A stretch of 64,000 bases of DNA from Chitinophagaceae bacterium IBVUCB2 (GTDB taxonomy: Bacteria > Bacteroidota > Bacteroidia > Chitinophagales > Chitinophagaceae). Position numbers and translations under genes: made by a program. The notes beneath the pieces were generated by a model. The model saw only the letters and a program-made list of their open reading frames with translations. It was not told the origin of the DNA and ran no database searches. The DNA lies in contig NFUV01000001.1 in NCBI GenBank assembly GCA_002127295.1, positions 1-64,000 of the forward strand, given 5' to 3'. This document shows, piece by piece, positions 45,273-54,146 of this stretch; position 1 is the stretch's first letter, and each line of letters opens with the position of its first letter.

Positions 45273-46511
45273 ATGGCAAAAGCAGACAAAACAAGTTATC
45301 CCAAAGAAAAAATCAAGATACTTTTCCTGGAGAACATCAGTGATATAGCAGTGAAGAATTTTCAGCGGCATGGATATGTACAGACAGAAAAAATTTCGAA
45401 AGCACTCACCGAAGAACAGTTGATAGAAGAAATAAAAGATGTACATATACTGGGTATCCGTTCCAAAACACAGATCACAAAAAAAATTTTAGATGCGGCC
45501 AAAAAGCTGCAGGCCATCGGTTGTTTTTGTATTGGTGTGAACCAGGTAGATCTGAAAGCCGCTACAAAAAATGGGGTGGTGGTTTTTAATGCCCCCTATT
45601 CCAATACCCGTTCTGTTGCAGAATTAGTAATTGGTTTAGCCATTATGTTGATCCGTCGCATACCGGATAAAAATAAAGCAGCACATGAAGGCATCTGGAT
45701 GAAGGATGCGAAAGGCAGTTATGAATTGCGGGGAAAAACATTGGGGATTATTGGCTACGGTAATATCGGCAGCCAGGTAAGTGTGATGGCAGAATCGTTA
45801 GGAATGAAGGTTTTGTTTTATGATGTAGAAACAAAATTGCCACTGGGCAATGCCAGCGATGGAAAAACATTGAAAGAAGTATTGAGTAAATCTGATGTGG
45901 TGACATTGCATGTGCCGGAAACATCACAAACAAAAAACCTTATCAATAAAACCAATCTTAAATATTTTAAGAAAGGAGCGATACTGTTAAACTATGCAAG
46001 GGGAGAAGTGGTAGACCTTGAGGCACTCCGCAAAGCCATTATTGAGGAAGCAATTGGTGGAGCTGCAATTGATGTATTTCCCTGGGAGCCGGAAAAGAAT
46101 GGCGATCGTTTTCAAACACCTTTGCAGGACCTGCCGAATGTAATTCTCACACCACATATCGGTGGTTCTACAGAAGAGGCGCAACAAAATATTGGTGAAG
46201 ATGTAAGTGTGAAGTTGTTCAATTACCTGGAAAAAGGAATCACATTTGGTTCGCATACGGTTCCTGCATTGGCATTGCCGCCGCAGGAGGGAAGTCATCG
46301 CATTTTGCATATACATCATAATGTGCCGGGAGTATTGTCGGAAATAAATACACAGCTTTCTAAGTTCAAGATCAACATCCTTGGGCAATACCTCAAAACA
46401 AATGAAGCAATTGGCTATGTGGTGCTGGATGTAGATAAGCAGTTGTCTGCACAGGCACTGGGTTTGCTGCGGGAAGTAAAGGCAACGATAAAAGTCCGGA
46501 TGTTGTATTGA
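45273..46511 (+). CDS. serA: D-3-phosphoglycerate dehydrogenase
   Basis: Oxidises 3-phosphoglycerate to 3-phosphohydroxypyruvate, the first step of serine synthesis. The 412-aa protein has the NAD-binding loop GIIGYGNIGSQ (about 160-170), the conserved Arg in NYARGEVVD, Glu and the catalytic His in LTPHIGGSTEEAQ, and a C-terminal ACT domain (about 340-412), the allosteric serine-sensing module of the E. coli-type enzyme. No serB or serC is adjacent. A promoter element lies directly before the ATG. Confidence 0.95.
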   Translation: MAKADKTSYPKEKIKILFLENISDIAVKNFQRHGYVQTEKISKALTEEQLIEEIKDVHILGIRSKTQITKKILDAAKKLQAIGCFCIGVNQVDLKAATKNGVVVFNAPYSNTRSVAELVIGLAIMLIRRIPDKNKAAHEGIWMKDAKGSYELRGKTLGIIGYGNIGSQVSVMAESLGMKVLFYDVETKLPLGNASDGKTLKEVLSKSDVVTLHVPETSQTKNLINKTNLKYFKKGAILLNYARGEVVDLEALRKAIIEEAIGGAAIDVFPWEPEKNGDRFQTPLQDLPNVILTPHIGGSTEEAQQNIGEDVSVKLFNYLEKGITFGSHTVPALALPPQEGSHRILHIHHNVPGVLSEINTQLSKFKINILGQYLKTNEAIGYVVLDVDKQLSAQALGLLREVKATIKVRMLY

Positions 46512-46579
46512 TAAAATACTACGTCAAAACTACCTGCTATTTTATTTTCCTATATTTTCAATAATTATTGAAAATTGTG

Positions 46580-46587
46580 TAAGTTTG
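46580..46587 (+). promoter_or_regulatory. -7 element TAAGTTTG before ndh
   Basis: An exact TAnnTTTG match 19 bases before the ATG at 46607. The -33 side is T-rich but not a clear TTTG. Confidence 0.45.
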
Positions 46588-46606
46588 TACTGTAAACAGA
46601 ACGTAT

Positions 46607-47881
46607 ATGAAAGTAGTAATAGTAGGTGCTGGTTTTGGTGGATTAAGACTGGCCCGTAAACTGAACAATAAGGCAGGCTTTGAAGTCACATTAGTGGATC
46701 GTTTTAATTACCACCAGTTTCAACCTTTATTTTACCAGGTGGCCACGGCCGGCCTGGATGCCAGTAATATTTCATTTCCGTTGCGGAAAGTATTTCATAA
46801 AACAAATAATGTAAAGATCCGGTTAGCTGAGCTAAAGCAGGTGGTAGCTGCGGAGAATAAAATTATTACAGATACGGAACAAATCAGCTATGATGTACTG
46901 GTTATTGCCACCGGCGCTGATACCAATTTTTTCGGCAATACGCAAATGGCGGAAAATGCTTTCCCGATGAAATCTACAGTAGAAGCTTTACAACTTCGCT
47001 ACCGCTTGCTACAAAATTTTGAAAATGCATTAACAGTAACAGATAAAACAGAGTTGCAGCGGTTAATGAATTTTGTAATTGTAGGTGGCGGGCCAACAGG
47101 AGTGGAGCTCTCGGGTGCTTTGGCAGAAATGAAAAAGTATGTATTGCCTAAGGATTACCCGGAGCTTGATTTTTCAGATATGAATATTTACCTGCTGGAA
47201 GGAACTGCAAAGACCTTAGCTACCATGAGTGAAAAATCATCTGCCAAGTCTTTGAAATATTTAGAACGGTTAGGAGTGAAAGTGATGACCAATACCCTGG
47301 TAAAAGAATATGATGGTAATACAGTAACATTAAATGATGGCAATTTCATTACTGCAGGCACTGTAATATGGGCTGCAGGTATTAAAGGAAATGTACCGCA
47401 AGGAATCGACCAATCATTAATTGCCCGGGGCAACAGGATAAAGATCAACCAGCGTTGCCAGGTAAATGGGTATGATAATATATATGCCATTGGTGATATT
47501 GCGTATATGGAAACGTCAGCATATCCTAACGGCCATCCACAGGTAGCACCGGTAGCCATGCAGCAAGCCGATCTTATAGCCGGGAACTTAAAACTCATTG
47601 AGCGAAAAGGAAATTTAAGTCAGCAGTATGAATTTGTATATAATGATAAAGGTTCTATGGCAACAGTCGGAAGAAATTTGGCAGTGGTAGATGTCCCTAA
47701 ACCTAAATTACATTTCGGTGGCTTCTTTGCCTGGATGATCTGGATGGGTCTGCACCTGATGCTGATACTCGGAGTAAAGAACAGGTTCTTCGTTTTCAGT
47801 AACTGGTTATACAATTATATTACGTATGATCAAAACTTGCGATTGATATTTAAGGAGTTTAATAAACCGGACAAAAAATGA
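46607..47881 (+). CDS. ndh: Type II NADH dehydrogenase
   Basis: A 424-aa flavoprotein that passes electrons from NADH to quinone without pumping protons. FAD motif VGAGFGGLRLA (about 4-14), a second Rossmann motif VGGGPTGVELSGAL (about 158-171) for NADH, and the IYAIGDIAYM FAD-closing motif are present. The C-terminal FAWMIWMGLHLMLILG segment serves as a membrane anchor. Its stop overlaps the next start as ATGA, so the two following small membrane genes belong to the same transcript. Confidence 0.92.
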   Translation: MKVVIVGAGFGGLRLARKLNNKAGFEVTLVDRFNYHQFQPLFYQVATAGLDASNISFPLRKVFHKTNNVKIRLAELKQVVAAENKIITDTEQISYDVLVIATGADTNFFGNTQMAENAFPMKSTVEALQLRYRLLQNFENALTVTDKTELQRLMNFVIVGGGPTGVELSGALAEMKKYVLPKDYPELDFSDMNIYLLEGTAKTLATMSEKSSAKSLKYLERLGVKVMTNTLVKEYDGNTVTLNDGNFITAGTVIWAAGIKGNVPQGIDQSLIARGNRIKINQRCQVNGYDNIYAIGDIAYMETSAYPNGHPQVAPVAMQQADLIAGNLKLIERKGNLSQQYEFVYNDKGSMATVGRNLAVVDVPKPKLHFGGFFAWMIWMGLHLMLILGVKNRFFVFSNWLYNYITYDQNLRLIFKEFNKPDKK

Positions 47882-47982
47882 AACTCATAATTCCTGATTG
47901 GATTATTATAGCAGGTGGTATAGGTCAGATATTTACGGCAGTAATATATCCATATATACGTCACGTTGTTTTTGATTGGTAA
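47878..47982 (+). CDS. 34-aa membrane peptide coupled to ndh
   Basis: The ATG overlaps the ndh stop (ATGA) and the frame encodes MKLIIPDWIIIAGGIGQIFT... with one hydrophobic helix and a final FDW. The overlap is typical of translational coupling. It might be a small subunit or stabiliser of the dehydrogenase or of the next membrane protein. It has no known family, and it is too short for confident prediction. Confidence 0.5.
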   Translation: MKLIIPDWIIIAGGIGQIFTAVIYPYIRHVVFDW

Positions 47983-48320
47983 ATGATATTAAAAAATTGA
48001 AACCGCTGAACCAGGAGATTGCAAAAACCTACGGCAGGTATATTCAGGGATTAAATTTTTCATTCGGATTAATTTCAATTTTGTTAGCATCGGATTTAAA
48101 AAATCAGTCAGCACTGGCTATAGCTATAACTGGGTTAATTGCTGCGTATTGGATTGGCAAAGTATTTACCCAATTTGCGTATTACCCGATGTATGAAATT
48201 CCTAAAAAAGCAATATTTAAAATTGGAGAGATAGCAATGAATTCATTGTTTATATCATTTGCTGTTGTCTTCGCCTGTTTATTTATTTATAATCTCATGG
48301 GGTATATAAAAACGCATTAA
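47976..48320 (+). CDS. Small membrane protein, 114 aa
   Basis: Read from TTG 47976, which overlaps the end of the 34-aa gene by seven bases; no ATG is available. Three hydrophobic helices are seen (about 28-42, 45-62 and 90-110, for example SLFISFAVVFACLFIYNL). Function unknown. Position suggests a role linked to ndh, such as a membrane partner. It ends four bases inside the convergent HEAT-like gene. Confidence 0.6.
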   Translation: MVNDIKKLKPLNQEIAKTYGRYIQGLNFSFGLISILLASDLKNQSALAIAITGLIAAYWIGKVFTQFAYYPMYEIPKKAIFKIGEIAMNSLFISFAVVFACLFIYNLMGYIKTH

Positions 48321-48832
48321 GATGCTTTCTCTTTCAAAATTTTTCGGGCCCTGGATCTGAAAGCAGCTGACTCATTGTCCCATTTATCTTCAATGATTGA
48401 TTTTATCTCTGGTAAAATATCCGGGTATTGTTTTGCCAGTTGTTGCAATACAGCTAATGAAAAAGCTTTGATGGCCGGTTTTTCATCGGGAGAAATAATA
48501 TAATTAAAGCAGGTGTTCATCACTTCTCCATGAAATTCTTCGGGGATTGATACAACTTGCAATAATCGGAGTGTGTTTCGCTTTACTGCATTATGCAGTT
48601 TTGGTTTATGCAGATTCTTTAACAACCGGGAAAAATGTTTTTCAATAAAAGAAGGGTGGGCTTCAACCGCATAACTTAAAGGCCAGCCAGCCCTTTGTAC
48701 AATAAGTGGTTCATCATTCAGGAAAAGCTCAAATAATTGATTAAAGCGTTGTTGGTTGTGGCCAACCCAGTTTACAATTTTGACACAATTCGCTTTTGAA
48801 TGTTCAGCGAGTATAGTTTCCCGGAGATTCAT
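48317..48832 (-). CDS. HEAT-like helical protein, 171 aa
   Basis: An all-helical protein with repeated pairs such as WVGHNQQRFNQLFELFLND, AGWPLSYAVEAHP and AVKRNTLRLLQVVS, resembling DNA-alkylation-repair/HEAT-type superhelices. It is too short to be a full AlkD. No catalytic residue can be assigned. Its ATG shares one base with the stop of the upstream lipoprotein gene (TGATG), so the two are translationally coupled. Confidence 0.7.
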   Translation of the reverse strand: MNLRETILAEHSKANCVKIVNWVGHNQQRFNQLFELFLNDEPLIVQRAGWPLSYAVEAHPSFIEKHFSRLLKNLHKPKLHNAVKRNTLRLLQVVSIPEEFHGEVMNTCFNYIISPDEKPAIKAFSLAVLQQLAKQYPDILPEIKSIIEDKWDNESAAFRSRARKILKEKAS

Positions 48833-49383
48833 CAATTAGGAACATACCGGCTGCCAACTAATATCATTTCGCCTTTAGTTAGTTCCATGCTTTTTAATTT
48901 AACTATATGACAAACTATAGAATTACCACGGGTGGTATTGGGGATCTTAACTGTTTTCTTTCCGCCCGGTTCTACATTTTGTATGGTATAATAATCCGTT
49001 CTGAATTCTTTACCGTCACCCAGCAGGATACTTACTTCGACAATTGCTTTTTGAAAAGTAACATCAGGTAAAGTATTCTCGATACTAACATTCCCGTTTG
49101 TAATTCCACCGGCTGCACCAGCACTTGTAAAAGTTACTTTGGAAACTAAGTAATTGTCAATATTGGTTAATATATCATCTGGTTCTGTACTAATATCAAG
49201 GCCACGGGTAGTTCCTGATTGTGCGGAATTTGAATCCGGATTTTTTTCATCAGTAAAATTTGCAGAGTCTTTCGCATTAATTGTATCAGCTGAATCATCT
49301 TTTCCAGCTTTTGTTTCCGCATCACCACAGGATGTAAATATTATACCTGTAACAATTAATAAAAGAAGGCATTTCTTTTTCAT
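48832..49383 (-). CDS. Lipoprotein with a beta-sandwich domain, 183 aa
   Basis: Signal sequence with lipobox F-T-S-C19. After a low-complexity acidic linker (about 20-70) comes a ~100-residue domain: LVSKVTFTSAGAAGG, KAIVEVSILLGDG, IQNVEPGGKKTVKIPNTTRG and IVKLKS. The same pattern occurs at the C terminus of the GYF_2 protein at 54147-55358 (SKLTL..., KVTVTVEYL..., FQSVHAGEKETLAV, KRG, ITKIES). Both are likely FxLYD/LEA-like folds. The role is unknown. It is the first gene of a two-gene unit with the HEAT-like gene. Confidence 0.7.
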   Translation of the reverse strand: MKKKCLLLLIVTGIIFTSCGDAETKAGKDDSADTINAKDSANFTDEKNPDSNSAQSGTTRGLDISTEPDDILTNIDNYLVSKVTFTSAGAAGGITNGNVSIENTLPDVTFQKAIVEVSILLGDGKEFRTDYYTIQNVEPGGKKTVKIPNTTRGNSIVCHIVKLKSMELTKGEMILVGSRYVPN

Positions 49384-49529
49384 TGCAAATATGTTTGATG
49401 TCTGTAATGCAAGTTACACCTGGCTACAGGGCTATACAATACCCAGTATCCACAAATCAACAGCAAACTTGTCTTATAATGTATACTACGTTATGTTAAA
49501 TAAAAGTCACGAGGGCGGGGGTTTGAGTC

Positions 49530-49733
49530 TTACTTTGACTCCGGCAGAGATTCAAGAAATTCTTTTAAACGAGAAGAAACATCTTGAATATTGGATTGCA
49601 TGGTATCAGCGCAATCAGTCTTAGGTCTATTGCTATTGTAGATTGTTTGTGCAAGAATGGCTTCTAAAAGAAATTCAATTCTTTTAATTGAAACGTATAT
49701 GTGCTTTTCTTCGAACTTTCTTGTTTCTTCCAT
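49530..49733 (-). CDS. Small hypothetical protein, 67 aa
   Basis: ATG 49733 (MEETRKFEEKHIYVSIK) is chosen; a TTG at 49745 would add four residues. The helical segment IKRIEFLLEAILAQTIYN suggests a short coiled coil or helical hairpin. No homology is recognised. A hairpin element lies just upstream, and the opposite strand also carries a chance frame. Moderate to low certainty. Confidence 0.4.
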   Translation of the reverse strand: MEETRKFEEKHIYVSIKRIEFLLEAILAQTIYNSNRPKTDCADTMQSNIQDVSSRLKEFLESLPESK

Positions 49734-49759
49734 GTGCGTTGGCAAGTGGCTTTATTTAC

Positions 49760-49890
49760 ACATAACGTATATTATAAGAAAACCTTCCTTGCCCCTGTAA
49801 ATTAGCGAAATTTTACTTTCTCTCAAAATTTCGCTAATTTACAGGGGCAGTATTAATCATTGTTCTGTTTTCTTATAATTAACATTATGT
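49760..49890. mobile_element. 131-bp MITE-like hairpin element
   Basis: Three nested inverted repeats: outermost ACATAACGT / ACATTATGT (49760-49768, 49882-49890), then ATTATAAGAAAAC / GTTTTCTTATAAT (49771-49783, 49867-49879), and an inner 25-bp perfect pair (49790-49814 with 49825-49849, starting TGCCCCTGTAAATTAGCG) around ten bases. There is no gene inside. Such a long nested palindrome is unlike a terminator and resembles a miniature inverted-repeat element. Confidence 0.7.
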
Positions 49891-49945
49891 TAAACAGGCA
49901 CACGAAAAGAAAAGCCACCGTTAAGTAGCTTTCCTTAAGAACCAA

Positions 49946-51280
49946 TTATTTAATAGAGTCGTATCTGTCAGCCCACTTCTTCTCTTCTGCTGTATACTTT
50001 GCTAAATCAGCCGGCTTACCTTTCGACTGTACTTTTTTGAATGCAAAAATATCGGCCAGGTAGCTGGCAGCTTTTTTATACTGTTGTTTTGTTCTGCTGT
50101 CTATATCTGGGCGGGCAGCAAATATCGCACAAGCTTTTTCATAAGGTTCCCTGGCTCTTTCTAAAGCTTCTCCATATTCTTTATCAAGTGCTTCCCTTTT
50201 CGCTACATCTTCTTTGGATGCCATAGTGCCCGGTTTCGTTCTCTTTTTAGTGTCTTCTGCATGTGCCTCCCTGGCATCATTTACTTTAACCGCTTTATTT
50301 ATGAAATAATCGCCCAGAAACAGATACGCCACTTCAGATTCAGGCTTTGCAGCAGCTGCATTATTAAAAGCAACAATCATTCTTTTTTCTAATTCTGCTG
50401 CATTGGCCGGCATTACCGGATTCTCTACACGGGAATTTAATGTATCATAGATAATTTCTCCCAGTATTTGATTGGCTTTGTAATTAGTGGGATCTGTAGC
50501 CAATACTTCATCTAACGCTTTTAATTTTCCATCAAAACTTTCTACAAGCCCTACTGCAAAATCTACTTTATCGTAAGAAAAATAATCACTCTCGGGGTAT
50601 AATTGCTTACCCAGGGCTTTGTACTTTTCAAAAGCAGTATAATCTTTTTTGCTAAAATAATAGCTTACCAAAAATCTATAAACACTTTCAAAACCCTCAC
50701 CTTTTATATTGTGGTCGGCAAGACGTTGATAGTGTTTTACTGCTTCTTCTTTGTTATCACTACTTTCAGCAGTTACACCTGCTAATATTAAAACATTAGT
50801 ATCGATGGTTGCAGTAAGAACTTTTTTACTGATCAATAAATCAGATAACTCAACTGCTTTTTTAAATTTTTCGTAAGCAGCCTTCCAATTTTTTGCAGAG
50901 TAGTCGTTATAGCCCCCGGAATAGTAACCTGAATACAGGTTAATAGGACCATTTTGATAAATTGGGTCAGAAACCAGGCTCATTTCCGGATCCATTTCTC
51001 TGTACTTTTTGAAGGCAGCATCAGCTTCCGCTGCTAACTGGTCACCAGCAGGAGTATTTTTAGTACCTTCTTGCGTTGCCAGGCCAGCATAAATAGTGGT
51101 CTTTAATATATAAGCTTCTGCCTTGGCAGTAAACTTTGCATTCGTCATGGCTTTATCTATATCTTCTTTTGCCTGCTTATACATATTAAGCAAAAGTTTA
51201 TTTTTTATGTCCTCATGTTTTTGTGCTTTAACCATAAAAGCAGATAAACCTAAAATGAGTAGCAAGAAACCTTTTTTCAT
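49946..51280 (-). CDS. Exported TPR-like protein, 444 aa
   Basis: Signal peptide MKKGFLLLILGLSAFMVKAQ (ATG 51280; another ATG three codons earlier is possible). The mature protein is helical throughout with TPR-like pairs, for example NWKAAYEKFKKAVELSD, NKEEAVKHYQRLADH and AKPESEVAYLFLGDYF. The C terminus is very Lys/Glu-rich. Periplasmic, function unknown. It begins 30 bp after gyrA on the same strand, and the two may share a transcript. Confidence 0.75.
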   Translation of the reverse strand: MKKGFLLLILGLSAFMVKAQKHEDIKNKLLLNMYKQAKEDIDKAMTNAKFTAKAEAYILKTTIYAGLATQEGTKNTPAGDQLAAEADAAFKKYREMDPEMSLVSDPIYQNGPINLYSGYYSGGYNDYSAKNWKAAYEKFKKAVELSDLLISKKVLTATIDTNVLILAGVTAESSDNKEEAVKHYQRLADHNIKGEGFESVYRFLVSYYFSKKDYTAFEKYKALGKQLYPESDYFSYDKVDFAVGLVESFDGKLKALDEVLATDPTNYKANQILGEIIYDTLNSRVENPVMPANAAELEKRMIVAFNNAAAAKPESEVAYLFLGDYFINKAVKVNDAREAHAEDTKKRTKPGTMASKEDVAKREALDKEYGEALERAREPYEKACAIFAARPDIDSRTKQQYKKAASYLADIFAFKKVQSKGKPADLAKYTAEEKKWADRYDSIK

Positions 51281-51310
51281 TTTTATCATATATTAATTAA
51301 GAATAGAAAC

Positions 51311-53899
51311 TTATTCTGTTGTGCCCCCTGTAGATGAAGATTCATCCGCAGAAGTTGCGTTATCGTCATTTGCTGGCTGATCTATCACAATTGTCGTTTC
51401 ACCATTAACAACCTGTTCCTGGTCATCCAACTGAGTAATTGCTGCAATTTCATCACCCTCGTCCAACCTGATCAACTTCACTCCCTGTGTTGCCCTGCCT
51501 TGTTCACTTATCCCACTAACAGGCATCCGGATGGTAACACCACTCTTGCAGGTGATCATGATATCCTGTGTTTCTGAAACAGCTAATAAACCAACTAATG
51601 AACCTGTCTTTTCCGTTACACTAATAGTTTTCACTCCTTTTCCTCCACGATTCGTATAACGATATTCATCCACTGCTGTTCTTTTACCATATCCTTTCTC
51701 ACTTACCACCAATACAGTCTTAGACGCATCCGTTTCAGGATTTACACAAATCATGCCTACTACTTCGTCATTATCATTTTCTACTTCTATTCCTGCTACA
51801 CCGATAGCACCACGACCTGTTGCTCTAACTTTTTCTTCTGAAAAGCGGATAGCTCTGCCACTCTTGACCGCCATCATAATTTCTGATTTTCCATCTGTCA
51901 TTCTTGCTTCCAGCAACTCATCACCTTCCACTATATTAATTGCATTTACACCGGTTTGACGGGGACGGCTAAAGTCTGTCAGATCAGTCTTTTTAATAAT
52001 ACCTTTCTTAGTACACAATACAATGCTGTGTGATTTTACAAACTCTTCATCTTTCAAATCTTGTACATCTATGATAGCTCTTACTTTATCATCTGGCGGA
52101 AGCTGCATCAGGTTTTGAATAGCTCTTCCTTTCCCTGTTTTTTCTCCTTCAGGAATTTCATACACATTCATCCAGTACACTCTTCCTTTTTCGGTAAAGA
52201 ATAACATGGTGTGGTGCGTAGAGGCTACAAACAGATGCTCAATATAATCTTCATCTCTTGTTTTTCCACCAATCACTCCCCTGCCACCACGACGCTGAGC
52301 TCTGTATTCATCGGCTGGTGTACGTTTGATATATCCTAAATGAGAAATGGTGATAACAACATCTTCTTCTTTAATCAGGTCTTTGATCTTTACTTCGTCA
52401 TCCAGATAAGTAATCTCTGTTTTTCTCGCATCGCCGTATTTCTCTTTTATCTCCAGCAATTCAGTTTTAATAATTTCGAATCGCAATCCTTCATTGTTAA
52501 GTATTTCATTCAGATGCGCAATCAGTTTCATCAACTCATCATACTCGGCTTTGATCTTCTCTCTTTCCATGCCTGTCAATCGCTGTAAGCGAAGTTCCAG
52601 GATAGCTTTGGCCTGTATTTCATCCAATCCCCAACCGGCGTTGATCAAATTTTCTTTGGCAACTTCTGGCGTAGAAGAAGAACGTATCATACTGATCACT
52701 TCATCCAAGTGATCTAATGCTATGAGGTAGCCCTTTAAAAGATGAGCTCTTTTTTCTGCTTCTTTCAGCTCAAATTGGGTACGGCGAACTACCACTTCAT
52801 GTCGGAACTCAACAAACTCGCTGATTAGGTCTTTGAGGTTCAAGGTCTTTGGTCTGCCCTTTACAATGGCAACATTATTTATACCGTAAGAAGTCTGAAG
52901 ATCAGTAAGCTTATAAAGCTGGTTTATAATTACGTTTGCAATAGCATCCCGCTTTAAATCTATCACTAAACGGGTACCTTCTTTGTTATTTGATTCGTTG
53001 TTGACATGAGAAATACCGTCAATAACTTTCTCATTTACCAACTCACCAATACGATTAACCAATGTATCCCGGTTAACCTGGTAAGGAACCTCGGTAATGA
53101 TTATCTGGTCACGGCCACTGGCCTTTGTTTCTACTGTTAATTTTCCTCTAACCACTACACGGCCACGACCGTAGTGCATGGCAGCCTTCACTCCTTCCAT
53201 TCCATAGATAACACCACCTGTCGGAAAATCAGGGGCTTTAACATGCTGCATTAATTCTTCTATGGTAATTTCTTTATTATCGATAAAAGCAACACAACCA
53301 TCAATTGCTTCTGTAAGGTTATGCGGCATCATATTCGTTGCCATACCTACAGCAATACCACTTGAACCATTGATCAATAATTGTGGTATGCGGGTGGGGA
53401 GTATCGAAGGTTCTTTTTCAGAATCGTCAAAGTTCAATTGAAAGTCAACGGTGTCTTTTTCAATATCATCCAACATGTGTTCACCAAGCCTGGCTAATCT
53501 TACCTCGGTGTAACGCATTGCAGCCGGATCATCTCCATCCTGGTTACCAAAGTTTCCTTGCCCGTCAACCAGGGTGTAACGCATATTCCACTCCTGTGCC
53601 AAACGAGCCATGGCAAAATAAACTGATGAATCTCCATGCGGGTGATATTTACCCAGCACCTCTCCCACTATTCTCGCAGACTTTTTATAAGGCTTGTTAT
53701 GATTTAAGCCTAATTCATTCATGGCAAACAAAACACGGCGGTGTACGGGTTTAAAACCATCTCTTACATCGGGTAAGGCACGGCCAACAATTACCGACAT
53801 TGAATAATCAATGTAGGCAGTCTTCATTTGCTCCTCAATATTAACAGGGATAATCCGGTTGCTATCCTGGGTTTCTTGTGGCTCTAAATTGTCTTCCAT
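51311..53899 (-). CDS. gyrA: DNA gyrase subunit A
   Basis: The 862-aa subunit breaks and rejoins DNA during negative supercoiling. Catalytic Tyr130 lies in [10 protein letters not shown]. The quinolone-resistance region reads [17 protein letters not shown]: Ser91 equals E. coli S83 and Phe95 equals D87. The GyrA box QRRGGRG (rather than QRRGGKG) is present in the C-terminal domain, which distinguishes it from ParC. A low-complexity acidic/Ser tail follows about residue 830. gyrB is not in the window. Confidence 0.97.
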   Translation of the reverse strand: MEDNLEPQETQDSNRIIPVNIEEQMKTAYIDYSMSVIVGRALPDVRDGFKPVHRRVLFAMNELGLNHNKPYKKSARIVGEVLGKYHPHGDSSVYFAMARLAQEWNMRYTLVDGQGNFGNQDGDDPAAMRYTEVRLARLGEHMLDDIEKDTVDFQLNFDDSEKEPSILPTRIPQLLINGSSGIAVGMATNMMPHNLTEAIDGCVAFIDNKEITIEELMQHVKAPDFPTGGVIYGMEGVKAAMHYGRGRVVVRGKLTVETKASGRDQIIITEVPYQVNRDTLVNRIGELVNEKVIDGISHVNNESNNKEGTRLVIDLKRDAIANVIINQLYKLTDLQTSYGINNVAIVKGRPKTLNLKDLISEFVEFRHEVVVRRTQFELKEAEKRAHLLKGYLIALDHLDEVISMIRSSSTPEVAKENLINAGWGLDEIQAKAILELRLQRLTGMEREKIKAEYDELMKLIAHLNEILNNEGLRFEIIKTELLEIKEKYGDARKTEITYLDDEVKIKDLIKEEDVVITISHLGYIKRTPADEYRAQRRGGRGVIGGKTRDEDYIEHLFVASTHHTMLFFTEKGRVYWMNVYEIPEGEKTGKGRAIQNLMQLPPDDKVRAIIDVQDLKDEEFVKSHSIVLCTKKGIIKKTDLTDFSRPRQTGVNAINIVEGDELLEARMTDGKSEIMMAVKSGRAIRFSEEKVRATGRGAIGVAGIEVENDNDEVVGMICVNPETDASKTVLVVSEKGYGKRTAVDEYRYTNRGGKGVKTISVTEKTGSLVGLLAVSETQDIMITCKSGVTIRMPVSGISEQGRATQGVKLIRLDEGDEIAAITQLDDQEQVVNGETTIVIDQPANDDNATSADESSSTGGTTE

Positions 53900-54146
53900 T
53901 GGTGATTTTTCCTTCTTAACTTTTTAACGAATTGAACAAGAAAATAGCTTTTCAAAATTGGCCTTTTCAAGGTTCGCAAATCTACCTTTTCTGCACCTGA
54001 AAACCTGATAAATAGCATTGTTTTTTCACCCTTTTTTAAAGATTTACCGGAACAATTTTTCCTACTTGTCAGTTCAATTTATAACAACCCTTTTGCAGAT
54101 AACGGCACAAATTTTTCGTTATATGAAAGTCATCTTAATCCAGCAA

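Noticed and set aside
49154-49624. Plus-strand 156-codon frame
   Set aside because: Its first half is antisense to the lipoprotein gene; the junction region has no protein-like pattern.
53651-53680. Quinolone resistance mutation in gyrA (Phe at the D87 position)
   Set aside because: Position 87 varies naturally in Bacteroidota; Ser at position 83 is unchanged, so resistance cannot be inferred.
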